DNA of 64,000 bases from an uncultured Alphaproteobacteria bacterium. Its GTDB lineage: Bacteria; Pseudomonadota; Alphaproteobacteria; HIMB59. The position numbers were made by a program, and so were the translations under genes. Of the stretch, positions 26,008-39,061 are shown one piece after another; positions within the stretch are counted from its first letter, which is position 1; the number at the start of each line of letters is the position of its first letter. The notes under the pieces are model-generated. The model was not told the DNA's origin, ran no database searches, and was given only the letters and a program-made list of their open reading frames with translations. Location of the stretch: positions 1-64,000 of the forward strand of contig CACNLH010000005.1 of the NCBI GenBank assembly GCA_902621205.1. The letters run 5' to 3'.

Positions 26008-29000
26008 ATGCCACTTAGCTTTACAGAAAAAAAACGAATTCGATATTCATTTGGAAAAATCGGTAAAACGATTGAAGTTCCAAATTTAGTAGATATTCAA
26101 AAAATTTCCTATGATAAGTTCCTTCAATTAGGAAAATCATTAGAGAACCGTTCAAATACAGGACTGCAGGAAGTCTTTAATTCTGTCTTTCCCATAAAAG
26201 ACTATGCAGGCAAATCTGAACTTCATTATATTGACTATTATCTTGATAATCCTAAATATGATGTAGATGAATGTAGAAGAAAAGGTTTAACTTTTTCTGC
26301 CTCTCTTATGGTCACATTTAGACTAATAATTTGGGATATAAATGAAGAAACTGATGAAAAATCTTTAAGGGACATAAAAGAACAAGTTGTTTACTTAGGT
26401 GATTTACCTTTAATGACAAATAACGGTACATTTGTTGTTAACGGTACTGAAAGGGTCGTTGTAAGTCAATTACATAGGTCACCTGGTGTATTTTTTGACC
26501 ACGATGAGGGTAAAACCCATGCAAGTGGTAAGGTCCTATATAATGCAAGAATAATCCCTTACAGAGGTTCTTGGTTGGATTTTGAATTTGATCATAAAGA
26601 TAACCTTTTCTTTAGAATTGATCGAAAAAAGAAGATGATATCTACTACAATTCTTCAGGCACTTCCATCAAAAGCCTCAGAAAAGTATTTAAATGAATGT
26701 ATCCAAAACAAGGTAGAGCCAGACATCTACAAGGTTTCAGGAATGACATCAGAAGAAATATTAACTTATTTTTATGAAACTTTTAATTTTAAAAAAAATA
26801 AAGACGGATGGATAGTCAACTTAGATTTAAATAAATTTAAATATAAAAATTTACCTTTTAATTTAGTTGATCCTAATAGTAATGAAGTAGTTGCTTACAA
26901 AGATGTAAAATTGTCTCTAAAATTAATGAAAGAAATTAAAGATAAAAAAATAAATAAATTCCTCTTCAAAGAGGAAGACTTATATGGTTTTTATTTATCT
27001 AATGACATAGTTAATTATGATAATGGGTTGGTATATGCAGAAGCTGGTACGTTATTAAGCGAAGAGTTTTTCAAAAGATTAGATGAATTATCTATTAACC
27101 AATTTTCTGTCATCAATGCTAACCAAGCTACTGGTAATTTAGGTGTTATAAACTCACTCGTCGCTGACAAAAACAATTCAAGAGAGGAAGCACTTTTTGA
27201 TATTTTCAAGATATTAAGACCTGGTGAACCACCAACTCTTGAAGCAAGTAACTTTTTATTCCAAAATATGTTTTTTAGCGAAGACAGATATGATTTGTCT
27301 GAAGTTGGAAGGGTTAAACTGAACACGTACTTATCTTTAAACAAGGATAATAAAACAAGAATTTTAAGTAAATCTGATATTCTTGCAGTTGCAAAAAAAC
27401 TTTTCGATATGAAAACCGAAAGCGCTGGTAAAGATGATATTGATCACTTAGGAAACAGACGTGTTCGATCAGTAGGAGAATTAATTGAAAATCAATACAG
27501 AATTGGATTAGTTAGAATGGAGCGAGCCATTAGAGAAAAGATGGGAACAGTTGATATTGAATCAATTATGCCCCAAGATCTTGTAAATTCCAAACCTATA
27601 CAAACTGTTTTAAAAGAATTCACAGGAACAAGCCAACTAAGTCAGTTCATGGACCAAACTAATCCATTAAGTGAGATCACACACAAAAGACGAATATCTG
27701 CATTGGGCCCAGGTGGTTTGACTAGGGAGAGAGCGGGATTTGAGGTAAGAGATGTTCATACTACACATTATGGAAGAATATGTCCTATTGAAACACCTGA
27801 AGGTTCAAACATAGGACTTATAAACAGTCTATCATCTTTTGCAAGAATTAACCAATATGGTTTCATTGAAACTCCTTATAGAAAAATAGTAAAAGGTTCT
27901 GTAACTGACGAAGTTCTTTATTTAAACGCCGATGAAGAAGAAAACTACACAATAGCTCAAGCAAACAGCCCTATAAATCAAAACAATAAATTTGCTGAAG
28001 AACAAGTAAGTTGTAGGAGAAGAGGTGATTTTATTTTCTGTAATCCTTCCGAAATAGATTTCATGGATGTTAATCCTCAACAATTAGTTTCTGTTGCTGC
28101 TTCTTTAATACCTTTTTTGGAAAATGATGATGCTAACAGGGCTTTAATGGGATCAAATATGATGAGACAGGCTGTTCCTCTTGTCAAAAGTGAAGCTCCT
28201 CTCGTAGGCACTGGATTTGAATCAAAAGTAGCAAGAGATAGTGGAGCTGTTGTGATTGCTAAAAATAGTGGCTATGTTCACCAAGTTGACTCATCAAGAA
28301 TAGTAATAAGATCAGACTCTAAAAATATTAGTAAGGATAAAAGTGGAGTTGATATTTATAACTTAAAAAAGTTTCAAAGATCTAATCAAAGCACTGCAAT
28401 TAATCAAAAACCTATTGTCAAAATAGGAGATTATGTCGAAAGAGGAGATATTATAGCTGATGGTCCTTCAACTGATTTGGGTGAACTAGCTTTAGGAAGA
28501 AATCTTCTTGTAGGCTTTATGCCATGGAATGGATATAATTTTGAGGACTCTATAATTATGTCAGAAAGAGTTGTTCACGAAGATAGATATACTTCAATAC
28601 ATATAGAGGAATTTGAAGTATTATGCAGAGATACCAAACTAGGGCCTGAAGAAATTACACGAGATATGCCAAATGTTGGTGATGAGAGCATAACTAATCT
28701 TGATGAAGCAGGTATTGTTTATATTGGTTCTGAGGTAAAACCAGGAGATATTCTTGTTGGAAAGGTTTCCCCAAAAGGAGACTCACCTATCACACCAGAA
28801 GAAAAGTTATTAAGAGCTATTTTCTCAGAAAAAGCAGCTGATGTAAAAGATACTTCTCTAAGATTGCCAACCGGCTACTCTGGTGTTGTTGTTGACGTCC
28901 AAGTTTTAGTTAGAAGAGGAGTTGAAAAAGATGAAAGAACAATAGCCATCGAAAGGGTTGAGATTGATAGATTAGCTAAAGATAGAGACGATGAAAAAAA

Positions 29001-30207
29001 CATATTAGAAAATAATTATAAACAAAATCTTATTAATATTTTTAAGAATAAAAATTCTAGTTCAACAATAGATGTATTTACAAAAGGAAGTAAAATTGAA
29101 GAAGACGCTTTGACATCAAAATCCATTGAAATTTTGGAACAAATTCAAGTTGATGATAGCGTTTCAATGGAAACATTTACCTCTCAGAAGAAAATATTTA
29201 GTGACGCAGTTATTTTATTAGATAAAAAGTTTCAAAATAAAATTGAAAAAATACAAAGCGGTGATGACCTATTACCTGGTGTTCTAAAAGTTGTAAAGGT
29301 TTTTGTTGCTGTGAAACGAAAACTACAAGCAGGTGATAAAATGGCTGGAAGGCATGGTAACAAAGGGGTTATTTCTAAGATTGTACCAGTTGAAGATATG
29401 CCATTTTTAGAAGATGGAACTCCCGTAGATGTTTTACTTAATCCATTAGGTGTTCCAAGTAGAATGAACATTGGTCAAATACTAGAAACACATCTAGGTT
29501 GGGCAGCTTACGGTATTGGTAAACAAATTTCAAAAAGCCTAGACATGGCTAAGAAAGAGGGAAACATAATTCAGTTAAAAGAGTCTTTATCTAATTTTTA
29601 TGATCAAAACAAGGACTCAAATTTTGAAATTACAAAAATGAATGATGATCAGCTAATTGAATTAGCAGGTAATTTAGAAAAAGGTGTCACATTTGCTACA
29701 CCTGTATTTGATGGAACTAATACCCAGGAGATTACAAATCTTTTAGACAAAGCTGGATTTGATAATAGTGGACAAGTCTATTTATTTGATGGTAGATCTG
29801 GAGAGAGGTTTGAAAGAAAGGTAACAGTTGGTTACAAGTATATTTTAAAACTTCATCATTTAATTGATGATAAAATTCATGCTCGATCTATTGGCCCTTA
29901 CAGTCTTGTAACACAACAACCTTTAGGTGGTAAAGCTCAATTTGGTGGGCAAAGATTTGGAGAAATGGAAGTATGGGCATTGGAAGCATATGGAGCCTCT
30001 AATACTCTTCAGGAAATTTTAACCATAAAATCTGATGATGTAGCTGGTAGAACAAAAGTTTATGAAGCATTAATCAGAGGGGACTATAATTTTGAAAGTG
30101 GGATACCTGAGTCATTTCATGTTTTAGTCAAAGAACTAAAATCTCTTGGATTGAACGTTGAATTAATAGAAACAGACCCAACTGCAAATAGGGAGAATGC
30201 ACAATGA
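26008..30207 (+). CDS. rpoB: DNA-directed RNA polymerase beta subunit
   Basis: A 1399-residue RpoB. The rifampicin-binding cluster ([29 protein letters not shown]) is wild-type in form, and the C-terminal [23 protein letters not shown] is present. With beta-prime it makes the catalytic core of RNA polymerase. The length is slightly above the 1340-1380 common in proteobacteria. It overlaps rpoC by 4 bases. Confidence 0.98.
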   Translation: MPLSFTEKKRIRYSFGKIGKTIEVPNLVDIQKISYDKFLQLGKSLENRSNTGLQEVFNSVFPIKDYAGKSELHYIDYYLDNPKYDVDECRRKGLTFSASLMVTFRLIIWDINEETDEKSLRDIKEQVVYLGDLPLMTNNGTFVVNGTERVVVSQLHRSPGVFFDHDEGKTHASGKVLYNARIIPYRGSWLDFEFDHKDNLFFRIDRKKKMISTTILQALPSKASEKYLNECIQNKVEPDIYKVSGMTSEEILTYFYETFNFKKNKDGWIVNLDLNKFKYKNLPFNLVDPNSNEVVAYKDVKLSLKLMKEIKDKKINKFLFKEEDLYGFYLSNDIVNYDNGLVYAEAGTLLSEEFFKRLDELSINQFSVINANQATGNLGVINSLVADKNNSREEALFDIFKILRPGEPPTLEASNFLFQNMFFSEDRYDLSEVGRVKLNTYLSLNKDNKTRILSKSDILAVAKKLFDMKTESAGKDDIDHLGNRRVRSVGELIENQYRIGLVRMERAIREKMGTVDIESIMPQDLVNSKPIQTVLKEFTGTSQLSQFMDQTNPLSEITHKRRISALGPGGLTRERAGFEVRDVHTTHYGRICPIETPEGSNIGLINSLSSFARINQYGFIETPYRKIVKGSVTDEVLYLNADEEENYTIAQANSPINQNNKFAEEQVSCRRRGDFIFCNPSEIDFMDVNPQQLVSVAASLIPFLENDDANRALMGSNMMRQAVPLVKSEAPLVGTGFESKVARDSGAVVIAKNSGYVHQVDSSRIVIRSDSKNISKDKSGVDIYNLKKFQRSNQSTAINQKPIVKIGDYVERGDIIADGPSTDLGELALGRNLLVGFMPWNGYNFEDSIIMSERVVHEDRYTSIHIEEFEVLCRDTKLGPEEITRDMPNVGDESITNLDEAGIVYIGSEVKPGDILVGKVSPKGDSPITPEEKLLRAIFSEKAADVKDTSLRLPTGYSGVVVDVQVLVRRGVEKDERTIAIERVEIDRLAKDRDDEKNILENNYKQNLINIFKNKNSSSTIDVFTKGSKIEEDALTSKSIEILEQIQVDDSVSMETFTSQKKIFSDAVILLDKKFQNKIEKIQSGDDLLPGVLKVVKVFVAVKRKLQAGDKMAGRHGNKGVISKIVPVEDMPFLEDGTPVDVLLNPLGVPSRMNIGQILETHLGWAAYGIGKQISKSLDMAKKEGNIIQLKESLSNFYDQNKDSNFEITKMNDDQLIELAGNLEKGVTFATPVFDGTNTQEITNLLDKAGFDNSGQVYLFDGRSGERFERKVTVGYKYILKLHHLIDDKIHARSIGPYSLVTQQPLGGKAQFGGQRFGEMEVWALEAYGASNTLQEILTIKSDDVAGRTKVYEALIRGDYNFESGIPESFHVLVKELKSLGLNVELIETDPTANRENAQ

Positions 30208-33200
30208 AGGATCTAACTAATTTATTTAAAACCACCAGTCAAACTGTTAATTTTGATCAGATTAAGATTTCAGTTTCAAGTCCTGAACAAATAAGATCAT
30301 GGTCTTTTGGTGAAATCAAAAAACCAGAGACAATTAATTACAGAACCTTCAAGCCTGAAAGAGAAGGCTTGTTTTGTGCAAGAATTTTTGGACCCACAAA
30401 AGATTATGAGTGTTTGTGTGGAAAATATAAAAGAATGAAATTTAAAGGTATTACCTGTGAAAAATGTGGTGTTGAAGTTACACTCTCTAAAGTACGAAGA
30501 GAGAGAATGGCTCATATTGAGTTAGCAGCTCCGGTTGCACATATTTGGTTTTTAAAGTCGTTACCTAGCCGAATAGGTCTTGCCCTTGATATTACTCTAA
30601 AGAACCTTGAAAAAGTTTTATATTTTGAAAGCCACATTGTAATTGACCCTCTTATGTCGGGCTTAACCCCTAATCAATTACTAACCGATGAAGAATTAGA
30701 GGAAGCTATTGATCAATTTGGTGAAGACTCCTTTAAGCATGGAATTGGTGCAGAAGCTGTTCAAGATATTCTATCCAAAATTGATTTAGGAGCTGAAATT
30801 GAAAAACTAGTTGAGGAAAGCGAAGCTACTTCATCTGAAACTAAAAAGAAAAAAATTCTAAAAAGAATGAAAGTTATGGAAGGCTTTAAAAACTCTAACA
30901 TTAAACCAGAGTGGATGGTTTTAAAAGTACTTCCAGTTATTCCACCGGAATTGAGACCCCTCGTACCTTTAGAGGGTGGGCGCTTTGCAACATCTGACTT
31001 AAACGACCTTTATCGTAGAGTTATTAACAGAAATAATAGATTAAAAAGACTTTTAGACTTAAGAGCCCCAGACATTATTGTTAGAAATGAAAAAAGAATG
31101 CTCCAAGAGTCTGTTGATGCTCTTTTTGACAATGGAAGAAGAGGAAGAGTTATCACAAGCACTAATAAAAGACCTCTAAAATCTTTATCTGAAATGCTAA
31201 AAGGTAAACAAGGCAGGTTTAGACAAAATTTATTAGGAAAGAGAGTCGACTATTCTGGTCGATCAGTAATTGTTGTAGGACCAGAATTAAAACTCCATCA
31301 ATGCGGACTGCCTAAAAAAATGGCCTTAGAGCTTTTTAAACCATTTATCTATAACAAACTTGAGTCTTATGGTTTTGCTTCAACTCTTAAATCTGCAAGA
31401 AAAATGGTGGAGTCAGAGAGACCAGAAGTTTGGGATATACTTGACGAAGTTATTAGAGAACATCCTATTCTTCTTAATAGAGCACCTACTTTGCACAGAT
31501 TAGGAATTCAAGCATTTGAACCAATTTTAATTGAAGGTAAAGCTATTCAACTACATCCACTAGTTTGTACAGCATTTAATGCGGATTTTGATGGTGATCA
31601 GATGGCAGTTCACATACCTCTGAGTCTTGAAGCCCAATTAGAGGCAAGAGTTTTAATGATGAGCACCAATAACATTCTTTCACCCTCAAGTGGAAAGCCA
31701 ATTATTGTTCCAAGTCAAGATATAGTCTTAGGGATTTACTATTTATCATTAATTGATGAAAAAGAAGAGGTAAAAAAATATTATTCACACGTTGGGGAAG
31801 TAGAATTTGCATTAGAAAGTAAAACAATAGAACTTCATACACCTATTTTATATAGGACTAAAATATACAACTCGGAAACAGATAGCTTTGAATACAAAAA
31901 ACATACCACTTCCGCAGGAAGGGTTATGCTTTTTAAAACAGTTCCAGAGAACAAAAACTTACCTTTTGACGTAATTAATAAAGTTCTGACAAAAAAAGAT
32001 ATTAGTAATCTTTTAGACAATGTTTACAGATTTACAGGTCAAAAGGCGACTTGTATATTTGTTGACCAAATTATGAACGTAGGTTTTAAGTATGCTGCAA
32101 AAGCAGGTATTTCATTTGGAAAAGATGATTTGGTTATACCTGAGGAAAAAAACGTTTTAATTCAAGACACACAAAAACAAGTAAATAGTCTTGAAAATCA
32201 ATATCAAGAAGGTCTTATTACTGAAAGAGAAAAATATAACAAAGTTGTAGGCTTGTGGTCTACTTGTACAGATAAAGTTGCAAAAGCAATGATGAAAACT
32301 GTTTCATCTAATAAAGATAGCCAAATTAACTCTGTATATATTATGGCAGACTCTGGTGCACGTGGTTCTGAGGCCCAGCTAAAGCAGTTAGCGGGTATGA
32401 GAGGTTTGATGGCAAGACCATCAGGAGAGATTATTGAAAATCCAATTACATCTAACTTTAAAGATGGCTTAACAGTTCTTGAATATTTTAACTCTACTCA
32501 CGGTGCTAGAAAAGGTTTAGCTGATACTGCTCTTAAAACTGCAAGTTCAGGTTATTTAACTAGACGACTAGTTGATGTTGCTCAAGATTTAACAATTACA
32601 TGTAAAGATTGCACATGTAAAAATGGTTTAACTGTTGACACTATTTATGAGTCTGGTGAGGTCTCTATACCTTTAACAGAAAGAGTTTTTGGTAGATATC
32701 TTGCCGATGATGTCAAAAACAAAAAAGGTGATGTGATCATAAAAAACGACTCTTACATTTCACATGAAGAAATTGAATTATTAGAAAAAGAAAATATTAC
32801 ATCTGTTAGAATTAAATCACCAATCACTTGTGGAACAACACATGGTATTTGTGCTAAATCTTATGGAAGAGATTTAGCAAAAGGAGTCCCTGTAAACACT
32901 GGCGAAGCAGTTGGTATTATCGCAGCCCAGTCTATTGGCGAGCCTGGCACTCAGTTAACAATGAGGACATTCCACGTTGGAGGTGTTGCTAGTTCTTCTG
33001 CCGAAAAATCAAATTTTGAGTCTCCCAGCGATGGTAAAGTTAAAATTAAAAATCTTAAATCTGTTGTAAACGGATCTGGAAATGAAATTATCATCAATAG
33101 AACCACTGAGCTTGAAATATTTGATAATAATAAAACTCTAGTTTCTTCGTTTAGAGCGCCATATGGTTCGACTTTACTTGTAAAAAATGGAGCCGATGTA

Positions 33201-34316
33201 AAGCTTAATAGCTTATTACTTGAATGGGATCCATATACTGTTCCTATAGTTGCCGAAGAAACTGGAAAATTAGATTTTAGTGATTTAGTTGAAGGTGTTT
33301 CTTTTATTGAAAAGTTTGATGAGACTACCGGTATATCCTCTAAAGTTATAATTGATTGGAAAAGTTTTCAGGGAAAACAAGATTTAAAACCACAGTTATT
33401 AATTACAGACAAAGATGGCAGTCCAATTAAATCAAAAAATTCATCTACTTATGATTTAAGTGTTGGGATTGTTTTAAATATTGAAAAAGGAAAAGAAGTT
33501 ACTGCTGGTGATGTAATAGCTAGAATTCCAAGAGCTTCATCAAAAACAAAAGATATTACAGGCGGACTACCCAGAGTCGCTGATATTTTTGAGTCACGAA
33601 AACCAAAGAATCCTGCTGTACTAGCAGAAATATCTGGTACAATTGAATTTGGAAAAGATATTAAAAGCAAAAGAAGAATCATTATTAATCCTGAAGAAGG
33701 AGAGCCAGTAGAATTTTTAATACCTAAAGGTACATACATATACTTTAACGAAGGAGACAAAGTTAATAAAGGCGACATGATTGTTGATGGCACCCCAGCT
33801 CCTACAGATATTTTAAATATTCTTGGGATTGAGGCATTGGCAGAATACATGGTTAGAGAAGTGCAAAAAGTTTATCGATTACAAGGTGTTTTAATAGATG
33901 ATAAGCACATTGAGTGTATTACACGTCAAATGTTACAAAAAGTTGAAGTTATTGATGCTGGTGACAGTGAATATTTAGTTGGTGACATAAAAGATAAAAT
34001 TGAAGTAATTGAAAAGAATAATTCACTTAAAAAAGAGGGAAAGAAATTGGTCGATTATAAAATGATGATCCTTGGAATTACTAAAGCCAGTCTTCAAACT
34101 AACTCTTTTATCTCAGCGGCTTCTTTTCAAGAAACAACAAGAGTTCTTACAGAGGCAGCCATTAATGGGAAAGTTGATAAATTAACTGGTCTTAAGGAAA
34201 ATGTGATTGTTGGTAAATTAATTCCAGCTGGTACAGGTAATGTTATTAGAGCGCTTCGAAAAGAGGCTAAAATCCGTGATAATTCACTATTAAAACAGCT
34301 AGAAACCTCTAAATAG
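30204..34316 (+). CDS. rpoC: DNA-directed RNA polymerase beta' subunit
   Basis: A 1370-residue RpoC. The N-terminal zinc site has Cys70, 72, 85 and 88, the catalytic magnesium loop is NADFDGDQ (459-466), and the C-terminal [16 protein letters not shown] (trigger-loop region) and [13 protein letters not shown] are present. It holds the active site of transcription. Translation is probably coupled to rpoB through the 4-base overlap. It is followed by a 41-base gap with a promoter-like sequence before rpsL. Confidence 0.98.
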   Translation: MKDLTNLFKTTSQTVNFDQIKISVSSPEQIRSWSFGEIKKPETINYRTFKPEREGLFCARIFGPTKDYECLCGKYKRMKFKGITCEKCGVEVTLSKVRRERMAHIELAAPVAHIWFLKSLPSRIGLALDITLKNLEKVLYFESHIVIDPLMSGLTPNQLLTDEELEEAIDQFGEDSFKHGIGAEAVQDILSKIDLGAEIEKLVEESEATSSETKKKKILKRMKVMEGFKNSNIKPEWMVLKVLPVIPPELRPLVPLEGGRFATSDLNDLYRRVINRNNRLKRLLDLRAPDIIVRNEKRMLQESVDALFDNGRRGRVITSTNKRPLKSLSEMLKGKQGRFRQNLLGKRVDYSGRSVIVVGPELKLHQCGLPKKMALELFKPFIYNKLESYGFASTLKSARKMVESERPEVWDILDEVIREHPILLNRAPTLHRLGIQAFEPILIEGKAIQLHPLVCTAFNADFDGDQMAVHIPLSLEAQLEARVLMMSTNNILSPSSGKPIIVPSQDIVLGIYYLSLIDEKEEVKKYYSHVGEVEFALESKTIELHTPILYRTKIYNSETDSFEYKKHTTSAGRVMLFKTVPENKNLPFDVINKVLTKKDISNLLDNVYRFTGQKATCIFVDQIMNVGFKYAAKAGISFGKDDLVIPEEKNVLIQDTQKQVNSLENQYQEGLITEREKYNKVVGLWSTCTDKVAKAMMKTVSSNKDSQINSVYIMADSGARGSEAQLKQLAGMRGLMARPSGEIIENPITSNFKDGLTVLEYFNSTHGARKGLADTALKTASSGYLTRRLVDVAQDLTITCKDCTCKNGLTVDTIYESGEVSIPLTERVFGRYLADDVKNKKGDVIIKNDSYISHEEIELLEKENITSVRIKSPITCGTTHGICAKSYGRDLAKGVPVNTGEAVGIIAAQSIGEPGTQLTMRTFHVGGVASSSAEKSNFESPSDGKVKIKNLKSVVNGSGNEIIINRTTELEIFDNNKTLVSSFRAPYGSTLLVKNGADVKLNSLLLEWDPYTVPIVAEETGKLDFSDLVEGVSFIEKFDETTGISSKVIIDWKSFQGKQDLKPQLLITDKDGSPIKSKNSSTYDLSVGIVLNIEKGKEVTAGDVIARIPRASSKTKDITGGLPRVADIFESRKPKNPAVLAEISGTIEFGKDIKSKRRIIINPEEGEPVEFLIPKGTYIYFNEGDKVNKGDMIVDGTPAPTDILNILGIEALAEYMVREVQKVYRLQGVLIDDKHIECITRQMLQKVEVIDAGDSEYLVGDIKDKIEVIEKNNSLKKEGKKLVDYKMMILGITKASLQTNSFISAASFQETTRVLTEAAINGKVDKLTGLKENVIVGKLIPAGTGNVIRALRKEAKIRDNSLLKQLETSK

Positions 34317-34319
34317 ATG

Positions 34320-34348
34320 TTGACTATACTTAATACTATAAATATATT
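34320..34348 (+). promoter_or_regulatory. Candidate promoter for rpsL-rpsG-fusA
   Basis: TTGACT (34320-34325) and TATATT (34343-34348) are separated by the ideal 17 bases, in the gap between rpoC and rpsL. The -10 box ends 9 bases before the rpsL ATG, so initiation would fall about 3 bases before the start codon, and no Shine-Dalgarno sequence is present. This would give an almost leaderless rpsL mRNA. Confidence 0.5.
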
Positions 34349-34357
34349 CTGCGAACT

Positions 34358-34732
34358 ATGCCGACCATAAATCAATTAGTTAGGAAATCTAGGGAGAAAG
34401 TCTCTAAGAGAAATAAAGTCCCTGCTCTTAAGTCATGTCCTCAAAAAAGAGGTGTATGTCTCAGAGTTTACACCACAACTCCTAAAAAACCCAATTCAGC
34501 CTTAAGAAAAGTTGCAAGAGTCAAGCTGACAAATGGCCAAGAAGTAACGGCATATATACCAGGTGAAGGACATAATTTACAAGAACACTCTGTTGTATTA
34601 ATTCGTGGTGGAAGAGTTAAAGATTTACCAGGTGTAAGATATCATATTATAAGAGGAACTTTAGATACTCAAGGGCTTGAGAAAAGAAGACAACGTAGAT
34701 CCAAATACGGTGCTAAAAGGCCTAAAAATTAA
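34358..34732 (+). CDS. rpsL: 30S ribosomal protein S12
   Basis: A 124-residue S12 with the decoding-site motifs [27 protein letters not shown], in which the streptomycin-relevant lysine is the sensitive form, and [15 protein letters not shown]12 monitors codon-anticodon pairing. There is no obvious ribosome-binding site before the ATG. It is followed by rpsG after 10 bases. Confidence 0.98.
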   Translation: MPTINQLVRKSREKVSKRNKVPALKSCPQKRGVCLRVYTTTPKKPNSALRKVARVKLTNGQEVTAYIPGEGHNLQEHSVVLIRGGRVKDLPGVRYHIIRGTLDTQGLEKRRQRRSKYGAKRPKN

Positions 34733-34742
34733 AATTTAAACT

Positions 34743-35216
34743 ATGTCAAGAAGAAGAGCAGCAGATAAAAGACAAGTATTACCCGATCCTATTTACAACA
34801 GCGTTGTTCTAAACAAGTTTATCAATGAGGTAATGGTAGGAGGTAAAAAAACTGTAGCACAAAAAATAGTATATGGAGCGCTAGATATTATCAAAACAAA
34901 CAATCAAAGTGATGATCCATTAGAATATTTCCAAAAATCTATTAACAACGTTAAACCATCTGTTGAAGTTAAATCAAGAAGAGTAGGTGGAGCTACATAT
35001 CAAGTACCAATGGAAGTTAGAAGCTCGAGAGCTCAAGCATTAGCATTTAAATGGATATTAACTAATTCAAAAAAACGAAATGAAAAAACCCAAAGAGAGA
35101 GGTTGGCAAACGAACTAATTGATGCATTTGAAAATAAAGGTAATTCCGTCAAGAAAAAGGATGAAGTTCATAAAATGGCTGAAGCTAATAGAGCTTTCGC
35201 TCATTATAGGTGGTAA
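34743..35216 (+). CDS. rpsG: 30S ribosomal protein S7
   Basis: A 157-residue S7, the primary binder that organises the 16S rRNA 3' head domain. [10 protein letters not shown] at the start, [11 protein letters not shown] in the middle, and [17 protein letters not shown] at the C-terminus are typical. The stop is one base before the fusA ATG, so coupling is likely. Confidence 0.98.
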   Translation: MSRRRAADKRQVLPDPIYNSVVLNKFINEVMVGGKKTVAQKIVYGALDIIKTNNQSDDPLEYFQKSINNVKPSVEVKSRRVGGATYQVPMEVRSSRAQALAFKWILTNSKKRNEKTQRERLANELIDAFENKGNSVKKKDEVHKMAEANRAFAHYRW

Positions 35217-35217
35217 A

Positions 35218-37281
35218 ATGGATTTAGGTAAATACAGAAATATCGGAATAATGGCTCATATTGATGCCGGTAAAACTACAACCACGGAAAGAATTTTATA
35301 CTACACAGGAAAGTCTCATAAAATAGGCGAAGTTCATGACGGTGCAGCAACTATGGATTGGATGGAACAAGAGCAAGAGAGAGGGATAACTATAACTTCT
35401 GCTGCCACAACTTGTTTTTGGAATGATCATAGAATAAATATCATTGACACACCTGGTCACGTTGATTTCACGATTGAAGTAGAGAGATCTTTAAGAGTTT
35501 TAGATGGAGCCGTAGCGTGTTTTGACGGTGTTGCAGGTGTTGAACCACAATCAGAAACAGTTTGGAGACAGGCAGATAGATATAAAGTTCCAAGGATCTG
35601 TTTTTGTAATAAAATGGACAGGCTAGGTGCTGACTTTGAGATGAATGTTCAATCAATCAAAGACAGATTAGGAGCTAACCCTCTTGTTTTACAAATGGCA
35701 ATTGGAAAAGAATCAGATTTCAAAGGAGTTGTTGACCTTGTCAATTTTAAATCAATTATCTGGAAAGATGATAGTCTCGGTGCCGAATATGATGTTACTG
35801 AAATTAGCGATGATTTAATTGAGGAAGCTAAGAGAAAAAGAGAAGAGTTAATTGAAAATGCTGTTGAAGCAGATGATAAGGCATTAGAAGACTATCTAGA
35901 GGGAAAAGAAATATCTGTTGACACTTTAAAAGCTTGTATAAGAAAAGGAACAATAGATTTTAAATTTGTGCCTGTTTTGTGTGGAACTGCATTTAAAAAT
36001 AAAGGAGTTCAACCACTGCTAGATGCGGTTGTAGATTATTTACCTTCTCCTAAAGATATTGGTTTTGTAGAAGGAATAAAAGAGGGCTCAGATGATAAGT
36101 TACAAATACCTAATACCCCTGATGAACCTTTTGCAGCTTTGGCATTTAAAGTAGCAGCCGATCCATTCGTTGGTCAAATAACTTTTTGTAGACTTTATTG
36201 TGGAAACCTTAGTTCAGGATCAACTATATTAAATTCATCAAAAAATCAAAAAGAAAGAATTGGAAGAATGCTTTTAATGCATTCAAATACTAGAGAAGAA
36301 ATTAAAGATGCTAAGGCAGGGGATATAGTTGCATTAGTCGGTTTAAAGAATGTTACTACAGGGGATACATTATGCGATCCATCCAAAAAAGTAATTTTAG
36401 AAAAAATGGAATTTCCAGATCCAGTTATTGAGGTTGCAGTTGAACCTAAAACAAAAGCTGACTATGAGAAAATGGGACAAGCATTAGGAAGATTAGCTCA
36501 AGAAGATCCAAGTTTCAGAGTAACTTCAGATGAAGAGTCTGGTCAAACAATTATTAAGGGTATGGGTGAACTTCATTTAGAAATTTTAGTTGATAGGATG
36601 AAAAGAGAATTTAAAGTTGAAGCGGATGTAGGAGCCCCTCAGGTTGCATACAGAGAGACAATCACTAAAGATGTTGAAGTAGATTACACACATAAAAAGC
36701 AATCTGGTGGTGCTGGTCAATTTGCAAGAGTAAAAATGAAATTTAAACCACTAGAAAGAAACTCCGGTGTAAAATTTGTAAATACTGTAGTTGGAGGTAA
36801 TATTCCAAAAGAATATATCCCTGGTGTAGAAAAAGGTATTAATTTTGCTGCACAAAATGGAGTTATAGCAGGGTATAACGTTATAGACTTTGAAGCAGAA
36901 GTTCATGATGGTGCATTTCATGACGTTGACTCATCTGTATTAGCTTTTGAGATTGCTTCAAGAGCCGCATTTAGAGAGGCTGTTGGAAAAGCTGGCCCAA
37001 AATTGCTAGAACCTATGATGAAAGTTGAAGTTGTTACACCTGAGGATTATATGGGTGATATTATTGGAGATTTAAATTCAAGGAGAGGTCAAATAGAAAA
37101 AATGGAAGATAGAGGTAATGCCAAAGTGGTATCTTCCGTAGTTCCTCTTGCTAATATGTTTGGTTATGTTAATAATCTACGCTCTATGAGCCAAGGAAGA
37201 GCAAGTTATACGATGTTATTTTCACACTATGATGTTGTGCCATCAAACGTTGAAGAAGAGATTAAATCGAAACTAGCATAA
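35218..37281 (+). CDS. fusA: Elongation factor G
   Basis: A 687-residue EF-G that drives translocation and, with RRF, ribosome recycling. G1 is [13 protein letters not shown]3 is DTPGHVDFT, and G4 is NKMD; domains II-V are complete ([18 protein letters not shown] and [14 protein letters not shown]). I start at the ATG at 35218, which places the N-terminus at the family position; a longer frame from 35119 runs through rpsG and is not real. rpsJ follows directly, without the tuf gene often found at this site. Confidence 0.97.
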   Translation: MDLGKYRNIGIMAHIDAGKTTTTERILYYTGKSHKIGEVHDGAATMDWMEQEQERGITITSAATTCFWNDHRINIIDTPGHVDFTIEVERSLRVLDGAVACFDGVAGVEPQSETVWRQADRYKVPRICFCNKMDRLGADFEMNVQSIKDRLGANPLVLQMAIGKESDFKGVVDLVNFKSIIWKDDSLGAEYDVTEISDDLIEEAKRKREELIENAVEADDKALEDYLEGKEISVDTLKACIRKGTIDFKFVPVLCGTAFKNKGVQPLLDAVVDYLPSPKDIGFVEGIKEGSDDKLQIPNTPDEPFAALAFKVAADPFVGQITFCRLYCGNLSSGSTILNSSKNQKERIGRMLLMHSNTREEIKDAKAGDIVALVGLKNVTTGDTLCDPSKKVILEKMEFPDPVIEVAVEPKTKADYEKMGQALGRLAQEDPSFRVTSDEESGQTIIKGMGELHLEILVDRMKREFKVEADVGAPQVAYRETITKDVEVDYTHKKQSGGAGQFARVKMKFKPLERNSGVKFVNTVVGGNIPKEYIPGVEKGINFAAQNGVIAGYNVIDFEAEVHDGAFHDVDSSVLAFEIASRAAFREAVGKAGPKLLEPMMKVEVVTPEDYMGDIIGDLNSRRGQIEKMEDRGNAKVVSSVVPLANMFGYVNNLRSMSQGRASYTMLFSHYDVVPSNVEEEIKSKLA

Positions 37282-37283
37282 TT

Positions 37284-37598
37284 ATGATAAACCAAAATAT
37301 TAGAATAAGACTAAAATCTTTCGACCATAACATTTTAGATAGGAGTTCAGTAGATATTCTTCAGACAGCAAAAAGAACTGGCGCTAAAGTGATTGGACCA
37401 ATTCCTATGCCATCTAAAATTGAAAGAGTTACAGTAAATAAATCTCCACATGTAGATAAAAAAAGCAGGGAACAGTTTGAACTACGAACGCATATAAGAA
37501 TGATGGACATAATTGAACCTACACCTCAAACAGTTGATGCACTTATGAAGCTCGATTTAGCCTCTGGTGTTAATGTTGACATAAAAATTAAAAAATAA
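37284..37598 (+). CDS. rpsJ: 30S ribosomal protein S10
   Basis: A 104-residue S10: RIRLKSFDH at the start, [29 protein letters not shown] in the centre. S10 sits in the 30S head and also works in NusB/NusG-dependent antitermination. It opens the S10 gene series but here continues straight from fusA with a 2-base gap, so the str and S10 operons appear joined. Confidence 0.98.
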   Translation: MINQNIRIRLKSFDHNILDRSSVDILQTAKRTGAKVIGPIPMPSKIERVTVNKSPHVDKKSREQFELRTHIRMMDIIEPTPQTVDALMKLDLASGVNVDIKIKK

Positions 37599-37604
37599 TT
37601 AATC

Positions 37605-38210
37605 ATGATAATTAGTACCAAAATTGGCCAAACTTCATTTGTTAATGAAAATGGTACTAGAGTTTCAGCAACAGTTCTTGATTACAACACTTGTGCTGTT
37701 GTAGGTAACAGAACAATTGATAGAGACGGTTATCTAGCAAATATCATAGGTTTTCTTAAACCAAAAAAACTTAATAAACCTCAACTAAAAGAATTTAATA
37801 AATTAAATCTAGAGCCCAAAAAAATAATTAAAGAACACAGAATAATGAAAGACGAAGAACTCTTAGAGGTTGGCTCTTTGATTGATCCTAAATTTAAAGT
37901 TGGTGATAAAGTATCAGTTCAGTCAAAATCAACTGGTAAGGGCTTTGCTGGGGCTATGAAGAGACATAATTTTAGTGGTATGAGAGCAACACATGGTGTT
38001 TCAATTTCTCATAGAGCTCATGGTTCAACTGGGCAAAATCAGAATCCAGGTAAGGTGTTTAAAGGAAAGAAAATGGCTGGTCATTTAGGTGATCAACTAA
38101 TAACCACTAAAAATTTAGAAGTACTTTTAATCGATCAAGATAAAAAATTAATATTTATCAAAGGTTCCGTTCCTGGAAAAAATAAATCTATAGTTAAGGT
38201 TTTTAAATAA
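37605..38210 (+). CDS. rplC: 50S ribosomal protein L3
   Basis: A 201-residue L3 with the extended central loop near the peptidyl-transferase centre: GKGFAGAMKRHNFSGMRATHG and HRAHGSTGQNQNPGKVFKGKKMAGH. The length is at the short end for the family (about 205-220). Next gene rplD starts directly after the stop. Confidence 0.97.
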   Translation: MIISTKIGQTSFVNENGTRVSATVLDYNTCAVVGNRTIDRDGYLANIIGFLKPKKLNKPQLKEFNKLNLEPKKIIKEHRIMKDEELLEVGSLIDPKFKVGDKVSVQSKSTGKGFAGAMKRHNFSGMRATHGVSISHRAHGSTGQNQNPGKVFKGKKMAGHLGDQLITTKNLEVLLIDQDKKLIFIKGSVPGKNKSIVKVFK

Positions 38211-38777
38211 ATGTTTGAACAAATTATACTAAAAGATAAAAACATCTCCGAAAAAGCCTTACACTTATCTATACAAAAAATTTATTCACATAAACAAGGA
38301 AATAATCATAGTCTTGATAGGTCTGAAGTAGCAGGTTCAGGAAAAAAACTTTTCAAACAAAAAGGAACTGGTAATGCAAGAGCTGGTAATAAAAAAACAA
38401 CTCAAAGAAGAGGTGGAGGAAAAGCTTTTGGACCAAAGTTTCATGTAGTTTCATATAAAGTAAATAAAAAAGTAAAAAAAAGTGCCATAATTTCGTCAAT
38501 AGTCACTAAAAGTAACGATAAATCACTTTTTGTTTTTGATGAGGATAAGTTAGATGAAAAAAATATCTCTAATTTGCTTAAAAAAAATACAAATAAGATG
38601 ATTATTTTTGTTCTTAGTAATAAGACTGAAAATAAATTAATTACTAAATTTCAAAACTATAAAAAAATATTCTTTCTCTCAGATAAAAGTTTCTCAGTCC
38701 ATACAGCATTAAAATCAGATATGATTTTAATATCAAAAAAATCAACAATTTATAATTCTTACATGGGTAATAATTAA
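38211..38777 (+). CDS. rplD: 50S ribosomal protein L4
   Basis: A 188-residue L4, somewhat shorter than the usual 200-210. The rRNA-threading loop RSEVAGSGKKLFKQKGTGNARAG and GGGKAFGPK is intact. In E. coli L4 represses its own operon; here no leader is available, since the genes abut. The C-terminal half is lysine-rich and diverged, as expected in an AT-rich genome. Confidence 0.95.
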   Translation: MFEQIILKDKNISEKALHLSIQKIYSHKQGNNHSLDRSEVAGSGKKLFKQKGTGNARAGNKKTTQRRGGGKAFGPKFHVVSYKVNKKVKKSAIISSIVTKSNDKSLFVFDEDKLDEKNISNLLKKNTNKMIIFVLSNKTENKLITKFQNYKKIFFLSDKSFSVHTALKSDMILISKKSTIYNSYMGNN

Positions 38778-38778
38778 T

Positions 38779-39060
38779 ATGGATCTTAATTTACTTAAAA
38801 AACCTGTCATTACAGAAAAATCCACAGCTAACGCGCAGTTTAATAAGTATATTTTTGAAGTTCGAAATGATGCTAATAAAATTAATATAAAAAAAACAAT
38901 AGAGGAAATTTATAAAGTTAAAGTTCAAAAACTAAATACTTTAAATGTTAAGAGCAAGCCCAAAGTCTTCAAAGGCCAAAGAGGCACTAGATCAGAGTCA
39001 AAAAGAATAATAGTTACTCTTAAAGAGGGTAATACTATAGATATGAGTGGTAAGATATAA
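38779..39060 (+). CDS. rplW: 50S ribosomal protein L23
   Basis: A 93-residue L23 with [21 protein letters not shown] and the C-terminal [14 protein letters not shown]23 lies at the exit tunnel and docks trigger factor and SRP. It follows rplD after one base, and rplB starts one base after its stop. Confidence 0.97.
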   Translation: MDLNLLKKPVITEKSTANAQFNKYIFEVRNDANKINIKKTIEEIYKVKVQKLNTLNVKSKPKVFKGQRGTRSESKRIIVTLKEGNTIDMSGKI

Positions 39061-39061
39061 T

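Noticed and set aside
35119-35217. Upstream extension of fusA into rpsG
   Set aside because: It runs through rpsG in another frame; the EF-G N-terminus aligns with the ATG at 35218.
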